Below are positions 1 through 8,197 of a DNA stretch of 30,283 nucleotides, one piece after another (the stretch's first letter is position 1; each line of letters begins with the position of its first letter). A program made the translations under genes and the position numbers. The DNA comes from Cyanophora paradoxa (lineage: Eukaryota > Glaucocystophyceae > Cyanophorales > Cyanophoraceae): positions 1 through 30,283 of the forward strand of contig QPMI01000223.1 of the NCBI GenBank assembly GCA_004431415.1, given 5' to 3'. Under the pieces are notes generated by a model. It saw only the letters and a program-made list of their open reading frames with translations, was not told the origin of the DNA and searched no databases.

Positions 1-26
1 GGGGTGCAGCAGGTTGGGAGGCAGGT

Positions 27-266
27 CTAGAGTATGAGGTGGTCTCCGGGCGAGCGGGCACTTTCCCGTCTGGCGTCGGAGTGGGCCTGGAGGGCAGCTG
101 CGGAGGCAAATCGGGTGCCACAGGTGCAAGAGAAGTCAGATGTCATGGCTACGGTGCCGCATTGGGCGGCTGGGGGGAGGGGGGCCTGGGGGAGGGGGCG
201 GTCTGGGGCGAGGGGGAGGCAGGGAGTCGTGCAATTGCCTGGCGGAAATTTTCCAGGAGAACCCAT
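27..266 (-). CDS. possible small Cys/His finger segment (uncertain)
   Basis: A short minus-strand frame at the window edge ends with DFSCTCGTRFASAAALQAHS. A Cys pair followed by a hydrophobic-Leu-His pattern is like half of a C2H2-type finger, a module often found near the ends of retroelement proteins or at the start of the next copy. The spacing is CxC rather than CxxC and a second His is not obvious. The rest is Pro-rich low complexity. It could equally be chance in a GC-rich frame. Confidence 0.2.
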   Translation of the reverse strand: MGSPGKFPPGNCTTPCLPLAPDRPLPQAPLPPAAQCGTVAMTSDFSCTCGTRFASAAALQAHSDARRESARSPGDHLIL

Positions 267-585
267 GGTTGGCTTTCCGAGTCCAATCCGCAGCAGAAGT
301 CAGTGATGGAGATGGTATCATGGAGGGAGGGGCGGGGGGGGGGGGGGGGGGGGGGGGACTAGGCGGCTGTACTGGCGGCGAGCGGGAGGGTTTGGTGTCG
401 GCATGTTTGCGGTATCGACGTTTGGTTCTGTCAGTGATGCCCTGTCGGAGCTCCCAGGCGTGGTTGCGGGCGCAGCGGTCCCTCCAGATCGCACGGAGGT
501 GTTGGTCGAGGAGTAGCGCTAAATCTTTTTGGATTGACATTGTGGTGGTCTTGTTGATGCCCAGGGCTGCGCAGAGGGCGGGCAA
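136..585 (-). CDS. C-terminal tail of retroelement protein
   Basis: About the first 75 codons look like the end of the retroelement protein. They read LCAALGINKTTTMSIQKDLA, then LLLDQHLRAIWRDRCARNHA. The combination of a small helical segment and a W..RC motif after the finger is common at the C-terminus of non-LTR retrotransposon ORF2 proteins. The frame probably takes over from the 431-2878 frame somewhere near 600-720. The remaining residues are Pro-rich and cross the 24-G run at 334-357, so the true end is uncertain. The start codon has no meaning if this is a frame continuation. Confidence 0.4.
   Translation of the reverse strand: MPALCAALGINKTTTMSIQKDLALLLDQHLRAIWRDRCARNHAWELRQGITDRTKRRYRKHADTKPSRSPPVQPPSPPPPPPPPAPPSMIPSPSLTSAADWTRKANHGFSWKISARQLHDSLPPPRPRPPPPPGPPPPSRPMRHRSHDI
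334..357. repeat. poly-G run (24 G)
   Basis: This is an uninterrupted run of 24 G in the tail of the retroelement. The length is unreliable in any assembly. It makes all frames through it glycine- or proline-rich, which creates false ORFs on both strands. Confidence 0.9.
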
Positions 586-2878
586 TCCTGCCGGGGTACC
601 GAGGCGCAGGAGGGCAGGAGCGGGGAGGGGAGTATGTCAGCCAAGGCCGGGCTAAGCTTTGTCCATAGGGTATCGGTGAGACTGGGGGGCGGAAAAGGGC
701 CGGATTTTCGGTGGGGGAGAGGAGGGCGGATTGGAGGGGAGAGGCGGGGTCAGGGGAGACGAGGCGGAGGAAGGGAAAGAGTTGAAAAATAGTGTCGTCG
801 TGTCCTAAGGGTTTGGGCGAGTGGCGGAGAACCCGGGTGCGGAGGAAGGTCACGAGTGCGTCCTGGAGAGCTTGGAGGAGGAGGCGAGCGGCGGGGCAAG
901 TAAATATGTGAATGAAGTCTTCGGGGGGGTGGGTTGTAGGGTCGGGCTGTCTGGGGTCTGCGGCCCTCGGTGGGGAAGAGGGCGGGGGGGAGCCCGGGGG
1001 GGTGCACGTGGCAGGGGGCGGGGAGGGTGGGGGTGGGGAAGTAGGGTCCTCGGGGACTGGGGCAGGGGTGGGGGGGAGGTGACAGAAGGGGCAGTGGGCG
1101 ATACCGTCAGGAAAGAGAGGGCCGTATAGGTCGGGGTCGTGGAGGAGGCGGATGGTGAGGGAGGGGAGGCCTCCAAGAATGCACTGGAATCTTGACTTTG
1201 CGGAGGTGATCGCCTGTGGGGTACGGCGGTCCGGTGGCTTGTCGGACACGAGGGAGAGGGCTGGGGCGAGGGTAACGTGAGGATTGCTGAGGACGGCCCC
1301 CGCGTTGCGAAGCTGGCGCCAGTCGAGGTATTGGGAGAGGGAGGCTTCGGCTAGGAAGTGAGAGCGGGGGTCCCCCTCAACGCGGTATGCATGGAGTCTG
1401 CCTCTGTAGGGCTCGGCTCCTGGAACTGGGCCTTGGGATGACGGGGGCGGGAGGCCGACGCGGATGAGGAAGCATTTGAAACTGTGGGGAATGAAGAGAA
1501 GGGCTGAGAGGGGGGCGTCTGGGGCCGTTTTGGCAAGCTTGTCAACGGCGTCATTGTGGCAGTTGTCAGGAGTATAGGCTGGGTTCGGGATACGGTTCTT
1601 GGCCGGGGTCCGGGCCGCCTCTTTCTTTGCGGCCGTTTTAGATGTTTTGGCGGACCGTGGTGGCGGCTGGGCGGCGTCGCGGTGAGCGGCTTCAGCTAGG
1701 ATGGTCGCCGCCTCGAGTGGGGTCACGTGGGACGGCCGGAAGAGACGGCGTGCTGTTGCGGAAGCTTCGTTGCGGGCCAGGTCAGCGAGCTGAGAGGCGA
1801 GTTCTTGGGCGTAGCGAGCCCCGGGAGGGAGGGGGGTGGCGGGCCCTGCAGGGCGAGGCGGGGTAGACTCAAGCACAGTTGGGGAGCGCGGGAGGGCTGG
1901 GCGGTCGGGGGAGGGTGGTGGGGAGTCTATAGCGAGGGTAGGCAGGGTGCCGCCAGTGGAGACCGGGGGGCGGCGTGGCGGTCGGGGGCGCCCCGGGAAG
2001 GTCGGTGGGGGTCTGAGGGCCGGGAGGGCAGGGCCACAGCATATAGAGTCGAGGGTGACGGACCCGTAGCAGAGGCTGAGGGCAATATATTCACGGTATC
2101 TGCGGAGCGCAGCATTGTCGACCTGAATGTAGGCTGGGGGGCGGGGCAAGTCCGACGGGGCAAGTGCTGAGGAGCGACTGAGTAGGTCAGCTGTGAGGAG
2201 GAGGAGAGGGCCGCAGGCCGTGCTGTTGGGAGGCTGGAGAACGGAGAGAGATGTCTCCGGGCGTAGATAGGTCCATCTGCAGAATGGAGTGAGGGGGAGG
2301 GGAGAACCAGAGTCGCGTTGACTCCAAGTGGCCGCCAAGTCTTGTGCAAAGGAGACAAGGTGATCAGGGACGTCGAGGGAGCCGTTGTGAATGTAGAACG
2401 AGCGCGTCTGAGGAAATAAAGCAAGTAGGTGCCAGTGTCCCGGGAGGGTGCCGGGATCTGCTTGAGGGAAGGGTCGGCGAGGGGGCTGGTGGGGTATGAT
2501 GAGTGGGGCGATAGGTAAGGATGGGGACAAGGACAAGGCGGGCATCGAGAAGGCGTCCGGGGGGAAGGTATTGGTGCAGGGGGAGAAGGGCAGAGCCCCG
2601 AGAGTCAAATTGGGAGGCTGCACTAGCGGGGTAGGAGCTGGACGACAGGAAGTAGGCAGGGTGAGGCGAGGCCAGGGCGGCTTCACGGGAGGAGAGCATG
2701 TCAAGGAAGGCTTCCACGAGGGGGAGGCTGAGGGCGGCATTCGGCCGGAGGTGGATAAGGTCGCCTCGTCGAATGAGGGAGTGGCGATGAGGGTCAGGTC
2801 GGGGGGCGGGTGGGAGGGGGGGTTTCGACATGAGAGTTTGCTCCGCGCAGTAATCATTGTCTGCAAACCGGAAGGCAT
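431..2878 (-). CDS. Ulp1/C48-like domain B (catalytic half), RNase H last helix, CCHC-like finger
   Basis: The frame is open for 815 codons, but only about 2510-720 looks like real protein. GHWHLLALF (His148, about 2437) and FYIHNGSLDV (Asn165/Asp169) are followed by LQPPNSTACGPLLLLTA (Gln215, Cys222, about 2215). These are the His, Asp/Asn, Gln and Cys positions of Ulp1/C48 peptidases, so this copy may be active, unlike domain A. Near 1565-1530 the motif NCHNDAVDKLAK matches the final Asp helix of RNase H, the part missing at 5150. Further on, CPFCHLP and, after a Pro-rich spacer, FIHIFTCPAARLL form a CCHC-like finger typical of retrotransposon ORF2 ends. After about 720 this frame becomes low complexity and the protein continues in the frame 585-136. 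The first 110 residues shadow the neighbouring frame. Confidence 0.55.
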   Translation of the reverse strand: MPSGLQTMITARSKLSCRNPPSHPPPDLTLIATPSFDEATLSTSGRMPPSASPSWKPSLTCSPPVKPPWPRLTLPTSCRPAPTPLVQPPNLTLGALPFSPCTNTFPPDAFSMPALSLSPSLPIAPLIIPHQPPRRPFPQADPGTLPGHWHLLALFPQTRSFYIHNGSLDVPDHLVSFAQDLAATWSQRDSGSPLPLTPFCRWTYLRPETSLSVLQPPNSTACGPLLLLTADLLSRSSALAPSDLPRPPAYIQVDNAALRRYREYIALSLCYGSVTLDSICCGPALPALRPPPTFPGRPRPPRRPPVSTGGTLPTLAIDSPPPSPDRPALPRSPTVLESTPPRPAGPATPLPPGARYAQELASQLADLARNEASATARRLFRPSHVTPLEAATILAEAAHRDAAQPPPRSAKTSKTAAKKEAARTPAKNRIPNPAYTPDNCHNDAVDKLAKTAPDAPLSALLFIPHSFKCFLIRVGLPPPSSQGPVPGAEPYRGRLHAYRVEGDPRSHFLAEASLSQYLDWRQLRNAGAVLSNPHVTLAPALSLVSDKPPDRRTPQAITSAKSRFQCILGGLPSLTIRLLHDPDLYGPLFPDGIAHCPFCHLPPTPAPVPEDPTSPPPPSPPPATCTPPGSPPPSSPPRAADPRQPDPTTHPPEDFIHIFTCPAARLLLQALQDALVTFLRTRVLRHSPKPLGHDDTIFQLFPFLRLVSPDPASPLQSALLSPTENPALFRPPVSPIPYGQSLARPWLTYSPPRSCPPAPRYPGRIARPLRSPGHQQDHHNVNPKRFSATPRPTPPCDLEGPLRPQPRLGAPTGHH

Positions 2879-3293
2879 TCCCCAGCCAACTTTTCTCCGC
2901 CAGCGTCAGGGGGCGAGGGAGGGGAAATTCAGTCGGGTGAGCGGGGGTTCGGCCTGGGGAAGCAGTTGGTCGGGCCTCGGGCGCCGGGGGGCGTGGGGGT
3001 GGGGAAGGGCAGGGTGGGGGGGGGGTGGGGGGCTGCGGGGAGGAGGGAGGGGAATTGGGGGACCGGGGGGTTACCGGTGTAAGGGACGGGGGGGAGAGGG
3101 GAGGACGGAAGGGAGGAGGGGTGGGGTCTCGCTTGCGTCTGACCGGACGGCGGGCTTTGGCTGCCGTGTGCTGGGAAGGGCGGGAGCTGGTGCGCGGGGT
3201 CATGCGCTGTCGTTTTGTTGTGAATGCCGGGTCGTTGGCCTGGACTGTCCCCAGGAGAACCTCAGGGTCCCGGAGAAGGAGAGCGGCCGCCAA
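2364..3293 (-). CDS. Pro-rich linker and N-terminal half of Ulp1/C48-like domain B
   Basis: This frame overlaps the end of the preceding one and opens with about 110 residues rich in Pro, Arg and Ser. From about residue 125 it becomes more protein-like: a Trp/Phe segment (SWLGNAFRFADNDYC), then GDLIHLRPNAALSLPLVEAF, then LDMLSSREAAL and AYFLSSSS. This matches the start of Ulp1 domains, where a product/lid region is followed by a helix ending in LL..R and a strand reading FxSS. The strand LLDARLVLVPILTY near 2560-2520 is the usual strand before the catalytic His. After about 2510 this frame turns into low-complexity sequence and the domain continues in the frame that covers 431-2878. It is therefore one half of a frameshifted or frameshift-expressed protein. 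Confidence 0.5.
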   Translation of the reverse strand: MAAALLLRDPEVLLGTVQANDPAFTTKRQRMTPRTSSRPSQHTAAKARRPVRRKRDPTPPPFRPPLSPPSLTPVTPRSPNSPPSSPQPPTPPPPCPSPPPRPPAPEARPTASPGRTPAHPTEFPLPRPLTLAEKSWLGNAFRFADNDYCAEQTLMSKPPLPPAPRPDPHRHSLIRRGDLIHLRPNAALSLPLVEAFLDMLSSREAALASPHPAYFLSSSSYPASAASQFDSRGSALLPLHQYLPPGRLLDARLVLVPILTYRPTHHTPPAPSPTLPSSRSRHPPGTLAPTCFISSDALVLHSQRLPRRP

Positions 3294-5155
3294 CGCTCCC
3301 GGTAGATGGGGGCGTGGAAGGGGATGGGGCGGCCCCGTCCTTTGCCATACAGGTGGACTTCCTCACCGCGGCCAATGAACTCAGCAGCGGTCATGACGAA
3401 GAGAGCGTCTTCACCCGTGTGAACGTTTTTCCAGGCTTGTGTGGGGAAGGTGCTGGTGTCGTACTTCCAGGCCGAGCGTGGGGAGGAGTCGCCGGGGCGG
3501 AGAGTCGCCGTCCACCAGTTGATGACCCAGTCTTTAAGAGGGGCCGTGACGTCGGAGGCGGGTTTGCGGGTGACGTCCAGGATGCGGATTTCGCGGAGGC
3601 GGGCCGAGATGATTGCTAGTCGCCAGGGTCGGGACCCAGAGGGGGGCAGGGGGAGGAGAATATAATCGTATTCCGTAGGGGAGAAAGGGTGCGGGACGTA
3701 GGGTCGGTCCAGTTGTGGCTGGCCTGCGCGGGCTTTGAGAGAAAGGGCAGTGGGGGCTGTGCCCATGAGGATCGAGGTTGCGTGGGAGGACGAGAGGAAG
3801 AGGCACTTGGGGGTGGTCGGGGCATGCAGGCGGAAGGAGACTTGTCGGTTTTGGAGAAGTCTGAAGAAAGCGTCGACGGGTTCTGCAGGTATGGGTTGTG
3901 CGAGGAGAACGGGTGTGGCCAGGTGGGCCCCAGACCGAGGGTTGGGGTCGATGAGGGAGAGGGGGGCCGCTTTAAGGGCAGCCAGGCGGGATTTTATGCC
4001 GTCGAGGAGGGGAAGTACTCGGCGATCATACCTGGGGCCGTCAGGGTCGATGGCAGCTGAGTAGGGGATGGCTCGGCGTCCATAGCGTTCGAATAAAACA
4101 GGAAGGGCGCCGGTTTGGTTGCGGAGAGGGAACGTGGGTGGGGGGCCAGGCGGGGCGGGGGTGGGGTGGCAGTGCTGGCAGGACAGGGCGGGTCCCCGTG
4201 CCCATTGTTCTGCGATCAGGGAGGAAATAGGGATGCCCCACATGCCAGGGTCGCAACGGTGGTACGCGACCAGAGGGGTGCCAGCTTCGGTCTGGGAGGT
4301 GGGGGCGAGTGTAAGATCCTCGTCCCAGTACCAGGCGGGGAGAGGCGTGTCACGGTCGGCGGGGACAGCGGGTTTGCAGAGGGAAGTGGGGTAGAAATGC
4401 CAGGTGGGGCCGGAGCCCCTAGGATGGGCTAAGTAATAGTCGAGGGCGAGTTTCCTTGTAGGCCCGGGATCAGGGTAGTCAACATCAGGGGCGTCCTCGG
4501 GGAGTGGTTGAAGGAAGATTGGGTTGGGAGGGGAGCAGCACTGGAAGGAGATGTTGTGAGTGATGTCTCTGCGTCCTAAGGCTTCAAGGAAAGCGGAGTA
4601 GGCGCGGAGGATGTCGCAGTCCGAGACGATAGTCAGGTGTTCGTCGGAAGGAAAAAGAGTATGATCTTTGGGAAGTCGGATGCAGCGGTTCCAGATGACG
4701 GTGTCCTCCGCCGTGAAGGCGCGTTCAAGTCTGGCGGACGCGAGGGGGACGAGGTCAAGGACCAGGTGGGTGTTGGTAGTCTCGGAGGCATCTACATAGT
4801 CAACAAGGTCCGCTTGGCATCGGAGGAAATTGTAGTCGGTGGGGCTGTCAGCTAGAATATATGTGCGAATGTGCCGGCGAGGCGGGAAGAGGGACGAGAA
4901 TAGTGACGGGGGGAGGGGTGGAGAGGAGTCGTCCGAAAAAAGGAGTCGGGCATCGGGGATGTCCATTCCACCAATATAGTGGTAGGGAGCCGAGGCAGAG
5001 AACGTCTGCGGGGCGGTAGGTAGGGGGGCAGCTGGTCCGCTGAGGGGGACACGGGGTCGGCGGGGGGAAGAGGGGGCCGGGCGGCGGGTCGTCGTTGGTG
5101 TCGGAGCCGTTGCAGGTGGCCGCGGGATGGTCTTTGGTTGGTGAGAGGGGACCAC
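3200..5155 (-). CDS. Ulp1/C48-like domain A (degenerate catalytic site), insert in RNase H
   Basis: This open frame of 651 codons starts with a GTG that continues the RNase H WVPSH loop, so it is not an independent start. Residues 1-50 are Pro/Ser/Thr-rich. The C-terminal part resembles the Ulp1 fold: VDAFFRLLQNR and CLFLSSSHA near residues 430-460, then YDYILLPLPPSGSRPWRLAII at about 497-516, then REIRILDV, and PTQAWKNVHTGEDALFVM at about 571-588. In Ulp1 proteases these positions carry HW, an Asp/Asn, a Gln and DCG. Here the His before Trp is Pro (residue 510) and the DCG site reads EDA (582-584), so the domain should be catalytically dead. The middle (residues 60-420), with a CQHC pair, is not recognised. 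The frame is closed at 3200 and continues in another frame as domain B. The assignment is by pattern only and needs a profile search. Confidence 0.5.
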   Translation of the reverse strand: MVPSHQPKTIPRPPATAPTPTTTRRPAPSSPRRPRVPLSGPAAPLPTAPQTFSASAPYHYIGGMDIPDARLLFSDDSSPPLPPSLFSSLFPPRRHIRTYILADSPTDYNFLRCQADLVDYVDASETTNTHLVLDLVPLASARLERAFTAEDTVIWNRCIRLPKDHTLFPSDEHLTIVSDCDILRAYSAFLEALGRRDITHNISFQCCSPPNPIFLQPLPEDAPDVDYPDPGPTRKLALDYYLAHPRGSGPTWHFYPTSLCKPAVPADRDTPLPAWYWDEDLTLAPTSQTEAGTPLVAYHRCDPGMWGIPISSLIAEQWARGPALSCQHCHPTPAPPGPPPTFPLRNQTGALPVLFERYGRRAIPYSAAIDPDGPRYDRRVLPLLDGIKSRLAALKAAPLSLIDPNPRSGAHLATPVLLAQPIPAEPVDAFFRLLQNRQVSFRLHAPTTPKCLFLSSSHATSILMGTAPTALSLKARAGQPQLDRPYVPHPFSPTEYDYILLPLPPSGSRPWRLAIISARLREIRILDVTRKPASDVTAPLKDWVINWWTATLRPGDSSPRSAWKYDTSTFPTQAWKNVHTGEDALFVMTAAEFIGRGEEVHLYGKGRGRPIPFHAPIYRERWRPLSFSGTLRFSWGQSRPTTRHSQQNDSA

Positions 5156-6008
5156 TGAAGCGTGACTTGGAAGTTCGGGTCTTGGGCGATACGAATGGCG
5201 TATTGCGTTCGAGCGTTGAGGAGAAGGGCCCGTCTTCTCGGCGGAGCAGGGTGCGGAAGTTGATGGGATGGGAGAAAGATGAAGGGTCTTGAAAGGCGAA
5301 GGCTGTCAGGGCTCGGATAGTGTTCTGACTGTCCGTGATAATTTTCCCGCCGTGGGCCCGAAATACGTGAATGCTGCGGAGATTGTGCCTGCTAGCTCTC
5401 CCAGGTTCACGTTATGTTGGACGCCGGGAGGCGGTGGGCGAACTCGATTTTGTCAGGCAGGTCGGGATTATTTTCGAGGGGTGCAAGGCCGGCGTAAGTG
5501 GTTCGGACGGAGGCGGAGCCCTGTTTTTGTGTGCTGGCGTCCGTGTATATTACCCGGGGAGTAGGTCCGGAGGGAAGGGGCGGGGAGTTTAGTGCGCGGA
5601 GTGTAGGGCAGAGCTCTGCGAAAAGGGCTCGGGAGGTAATGAAAAGGAAGTCGAGCCCGGCCGGGGATTCATAGAAGTCGCGGTCGGCTTGTGATGCGGG
5701 GGTCATAAGGCGTGGGCGTCTCTTGAGGGCAACATTGGTAGCCTGGGCCTCCGCTCGGAAAGAGTCCCACCAGTCAGTTTCCCGGAGCCAGAGGTCGATG
5801 AAGCCAATGTGTGTGATTTCGCGGGGGAGGTTGGAAGGGGGGAGTTCGGGGTCATATTGAGCAGGAGGGGTAGCTGAGGAGGGGTCAAGGCGGGCTTTTT
5901 TAGCTGCGCGTGTGGGTTGAGCACGGGAGGGCTGCTGCCCTCTAGAGTGGGAGCATGTGAAGGCGGAGGTGGAGTCGGGCCGATTTCGTCTGCTGTCCCC
6001 TTCATGAG
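5150..6008 (-). pseudogene. RNase H domain, first half (retroelement), frameshifted
   Basis: The first frame runs from 6008 to 5407 without an early ATG, so it looks like the continuation of a longer protein. It contains a Trp-rich stretch (LWLRETDWWDSF), then ESPAGLDFLFITSRALF, then the RNase H strand RVIYTDAST with the first catalytic Asp. A frame change near 5425 leads to GELAGTISAAF, which carries the catalytic Glu, and KIITDSQNTIRAL, which carries the second Asp. A further change near 5240 gives NFQVTLQW, the next strand, and one more single-base shift at about 5150 gives WVPSHQ, the conserved His loop. The order D-E-D-H matches RNase H. The final Asp motif is missing here and reappears about 3.6 kb downstream. 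Calling it RNase H is secure; the exact shift points are approximate. Confidence 0.8.
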
Positions 6009-6499
6009 TCTAGCTCGCGATCGAGCTCTTTTTCAGAGTCTAGAGTCTAGCTCGAGCTTTTTTCGTGTCTCTCAAGCTCCTCAGGCCTCAAGCTCCTCTT
6101 TGAAGTTCGCAATCCGTCGGACGTCTCTGTCTTTCTCGTCCGTCGCGCGTCTCTTCCGAAGATCTCGAGCTCCATGCATATGAGTTTTCGCTATTGGCTC
6201 TTCGTCTTGTTTTTTGCTCCTGTCGATTTCTTGCTTCACTTGTACGTGTTTTCAGCCCCCCTGCCACGGCCCTGGCGCGGATTCTGGCAGCGGAGCCTCG
6301 GATCCGGAAGCTCGAACTCTCATGCTCTGATCATATGAGCGATTGTCGGACACTTATCTTTCTTGATATCGCGGCGAGAATTCGAAGCTCTCCGGATCCG
6401 GATCGATATCGGGGGAGGGGCCGGGTGCACGTGGCCATGGCCATGGGGCATCGTGGGGCAGGGATCGAGTGTGTGTGTGGGGGTGGGGGGTGAGGGGGT

Positions 6500-6532
<33 letters not shown>
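6500..6532. repeat. poly-G run (33 G) in a G-rich tract
   Basis: A run of 33 G sits inside a longer G-rich tract from about 6478 to 6590. Such a tract could form G-quadruplexes. It lies about 500 bp upstream of the truncated end of the retroelement. The exact length is unlikely to be reliable. Confidence 0.9.
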
Positions 6533-6735
6533 CGGGCGGGGGGAGGGGAGGCGGAGGGGGGGGAGGGAGAGAGGGAGGGGGGCCGGGGACGAGGAGCTCG
6601 GAGTTCAAACTTTGAAACAGCTGCAGCGTACGTTCACTGAACAATGAACACCTTATAGTACTATAGCTACTACTGGCCGATCGATAATAATGATTCGATA
6701 TCGCTGATATCGATGATCGATGTCACTATCTTTCA

Positions 6736-7530
6736 GGTACCGGGTACGAGCCGCCCGAGCCCGGGCCCCGGAGGCTCTTTCAACGATGACGTTACCCAAC
6801 TTACCCTAGGCCTACCAAAAAACCCCGCTATCGGCGCCATATGCATGCAAAGATAGGCGAGCTGGGTCACAGCCTTGCAATTGGTGCCGCTGATAATAGC
6901 CTGATATCGATGTGACGCATAACTATGGTTACAGTATGCTTACAGTTGTATGGTTACTATGGTAGCGCGGCTACTAGCGCCCCGCGTCTACGACCGGTAA
7001 TAATGGTTTTAGTTGGACGAATCATCGCTCGTCCGACGGTCTATATATACTCGTCTAAATGAGATTCCGTCTACCAATATTATAATCACCTGACAATCGC
7101 CGAGTCGGGCTGACATTAGTCACTGTCGACTCACTTAACGGCCGCGGCCCGCGGCCCACCCCGCGGGCCGGCCGCGGGCCGCGCGCGGAGTAGACGGTAG
7201 GCGCGTACCGGCGGCGGTCCGACGGTCCGCGATCGCCGCGAGTCGCGCTCGCGCTCAATATGAACATTCGGCCCGGTTGCGGCGTCCGCGGCCGCCGCAA
7301 CCGGGCCGGCGCCGGGCCGGCGATACGCACCGGTTGCAATTGGCCCCCATCGCGATCGTGTGCAATGTGTCACAGTGTATGCCATGATATCGATCATCGA
7401 TGTCGCATGACTCGATCTCGCTGTCGATGTGCTCAGCGGCTCTAAGTTCCAAGTACTAGGTACGGTACCGGGTACGTATACGTGCCGCCCGAGGCCCCGA
7501 GCTCGGAGGCTCTTTCAACGATGACGTCGA
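6736..7530. repeat. two diverged copies of a ~60-bp block
   Basis: The segments at about 6736-6793 and 7464-7530 share GGTACCGGGTACG, then GCCGCCCGAG, then GGAGGCTCTTTCAACGATGA with a following CG. Each is preceded within about 80 bp by an ATCGAT-rich patch. The copies lie about 730 bp apart in the same orientation. They may be long repeats of one transposable element or a local duplication. No coding content is visible in either copy. Confidence 0.6.
7271..7306. repeat. GC-rich hairpin, 13-bp perfect stem
   Basis: The arm GCCCGGTTGCGGC at 7271-7283 is exactly complementary to GCCGCAACCGGGC at 7294-7306, leaving a 10-base loop. The interval 7140-7190 just upstream is also a chain of CCGCGG-type palindromes. 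No tail of T follows that would make it a bacterial-type terminator. Confidence 0.6.
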
Positions 7531-7599
7531 CGTTGCCCCACAAAAAGAAAAAAACAACAGAGAACTTGAAATATTCAATGATTCATATGCTCGATCAAA

Positions 7600-7725
7600 T
7601 CAGTCCCGACTCCCGAGTCCCGTGACTCCCGTCTCCCAAGTCCCGACCGTCGGACTCCCGACGTACTCGAGTCCCGAGTCCGGACTCCCGAGTCCCGACT
7701 CGGCCAGAGTCGGCCTCCGAGTCCG
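7600..7725. repeat. minisatellite built from ACTCCCGAGTCCCG-like words
   Basis: The words CGACTCCCGA, GAGTCCCG and CCGACTCGG recur at short, irregular spacing through this stretch. The array is imperfect and partly palindromic because GACTC and GAGTC alternate. It has no coding signal. Confidence 0.7.
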
Positions 7726-8197
7726 AGATGCCAGCTACCGTATACGTACTAGGCGTAGGAGTACTGCAAGTACCGTAGTACTACTAGTAGGCTAGCGCTG
7801 CAGCCTGGACCGTCGGACCGCGCCGTCGACGTCACCGCGGGTGCAGGCCGGCCCGGGGCGCGGAGCACACTGTGAGAGCTGCTGTTAGTCGGCCTCACCG
7901 AATCGGAGCGCCGCCGCGCGCGCCGGCGCCTGCAGGATGCAGCCTGCAAGGCCCTGCATGCGCATGCACAGCTGCGGTGCGACGTCGGCTCGGCGACAGT
8001 GCAGCGCTAGCTTTGACTACCGTAGTACAGCGCCTATAGTACAGCCAGCCTACCTAGTTGCATGCAGCGCTCGCCAGCGCTAGCGCTCGCTATAGCTATA
8101 CACATATACACGCGCGGCACATATGCTTGCGCGTGAAATACAATTAGAACCGTATGAATTTGTGCTCCTTCCGTGAAAGATCACCAGCTGCAGTGTC

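Larger units (their letters stand above)
1..6008 (-). mobile_element. 5'-truncated retroelement remnant with RNase H and two Ulp1-like domains
   Basis: This GC-rich block reads on the minus strand from about 6008 down to the window start. In order it holds an RNase H first half, two Ulp1/C48-like domains, the RNase H last helix, a CCHC-like finger and a C-terminal tail. RNase H followed by a Cys/His finger and a W..R tail is the usual end of non-LTR retrotransposon ORF2 proteins. No reverse transcriptase or endonuclease is visible, because the reading frame meets a stop just upstream of 6008 and unrelated sequence begins. Frame changes near 5425, 5240, 5150, 3250, 2510 and 650 show decay or frameshifting. 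The 3' end lies beyond the left edge. An alternative is a novel RNase H-bearing element of another class. Confidence 0.7.
6009..8197. other. gene-free spacer with simple and inverted repeats
   Basis: No convincing coding sequence was found. The stretch from 6009 to 6430 has several TCTAGCTCGAGC-type short repeats. The interval 6480-6590 is almost pure G. From 6650 to 8140 the DNA is full of short palindromic words (ATCGAT, GATATC, CCGCGG, TAGCGCTAGC), two related blocks near 6736 and 7464, a 13-bp-stem hairpin at 7271-7306 and a minisatellite at 7600-7725. Open frames here run through repeats and have no recognisable domain. The promoter of the patatin-like gene should lie at the right end, but I see no clear signal. 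Confidence 0.6.

Noticed and set aside
2496-3305. 269-codon plus-strand frame rich in Gly and Arg
   Set aside because: It is the reverse complement of the Pro-rich linker on the minus strand, low in complexity, with no motif.
6354-6647. Open frames on both strands across the G-rich tract
   Set aside because: They consist of poly-Gly or poly-Pro created by the homopolymer.
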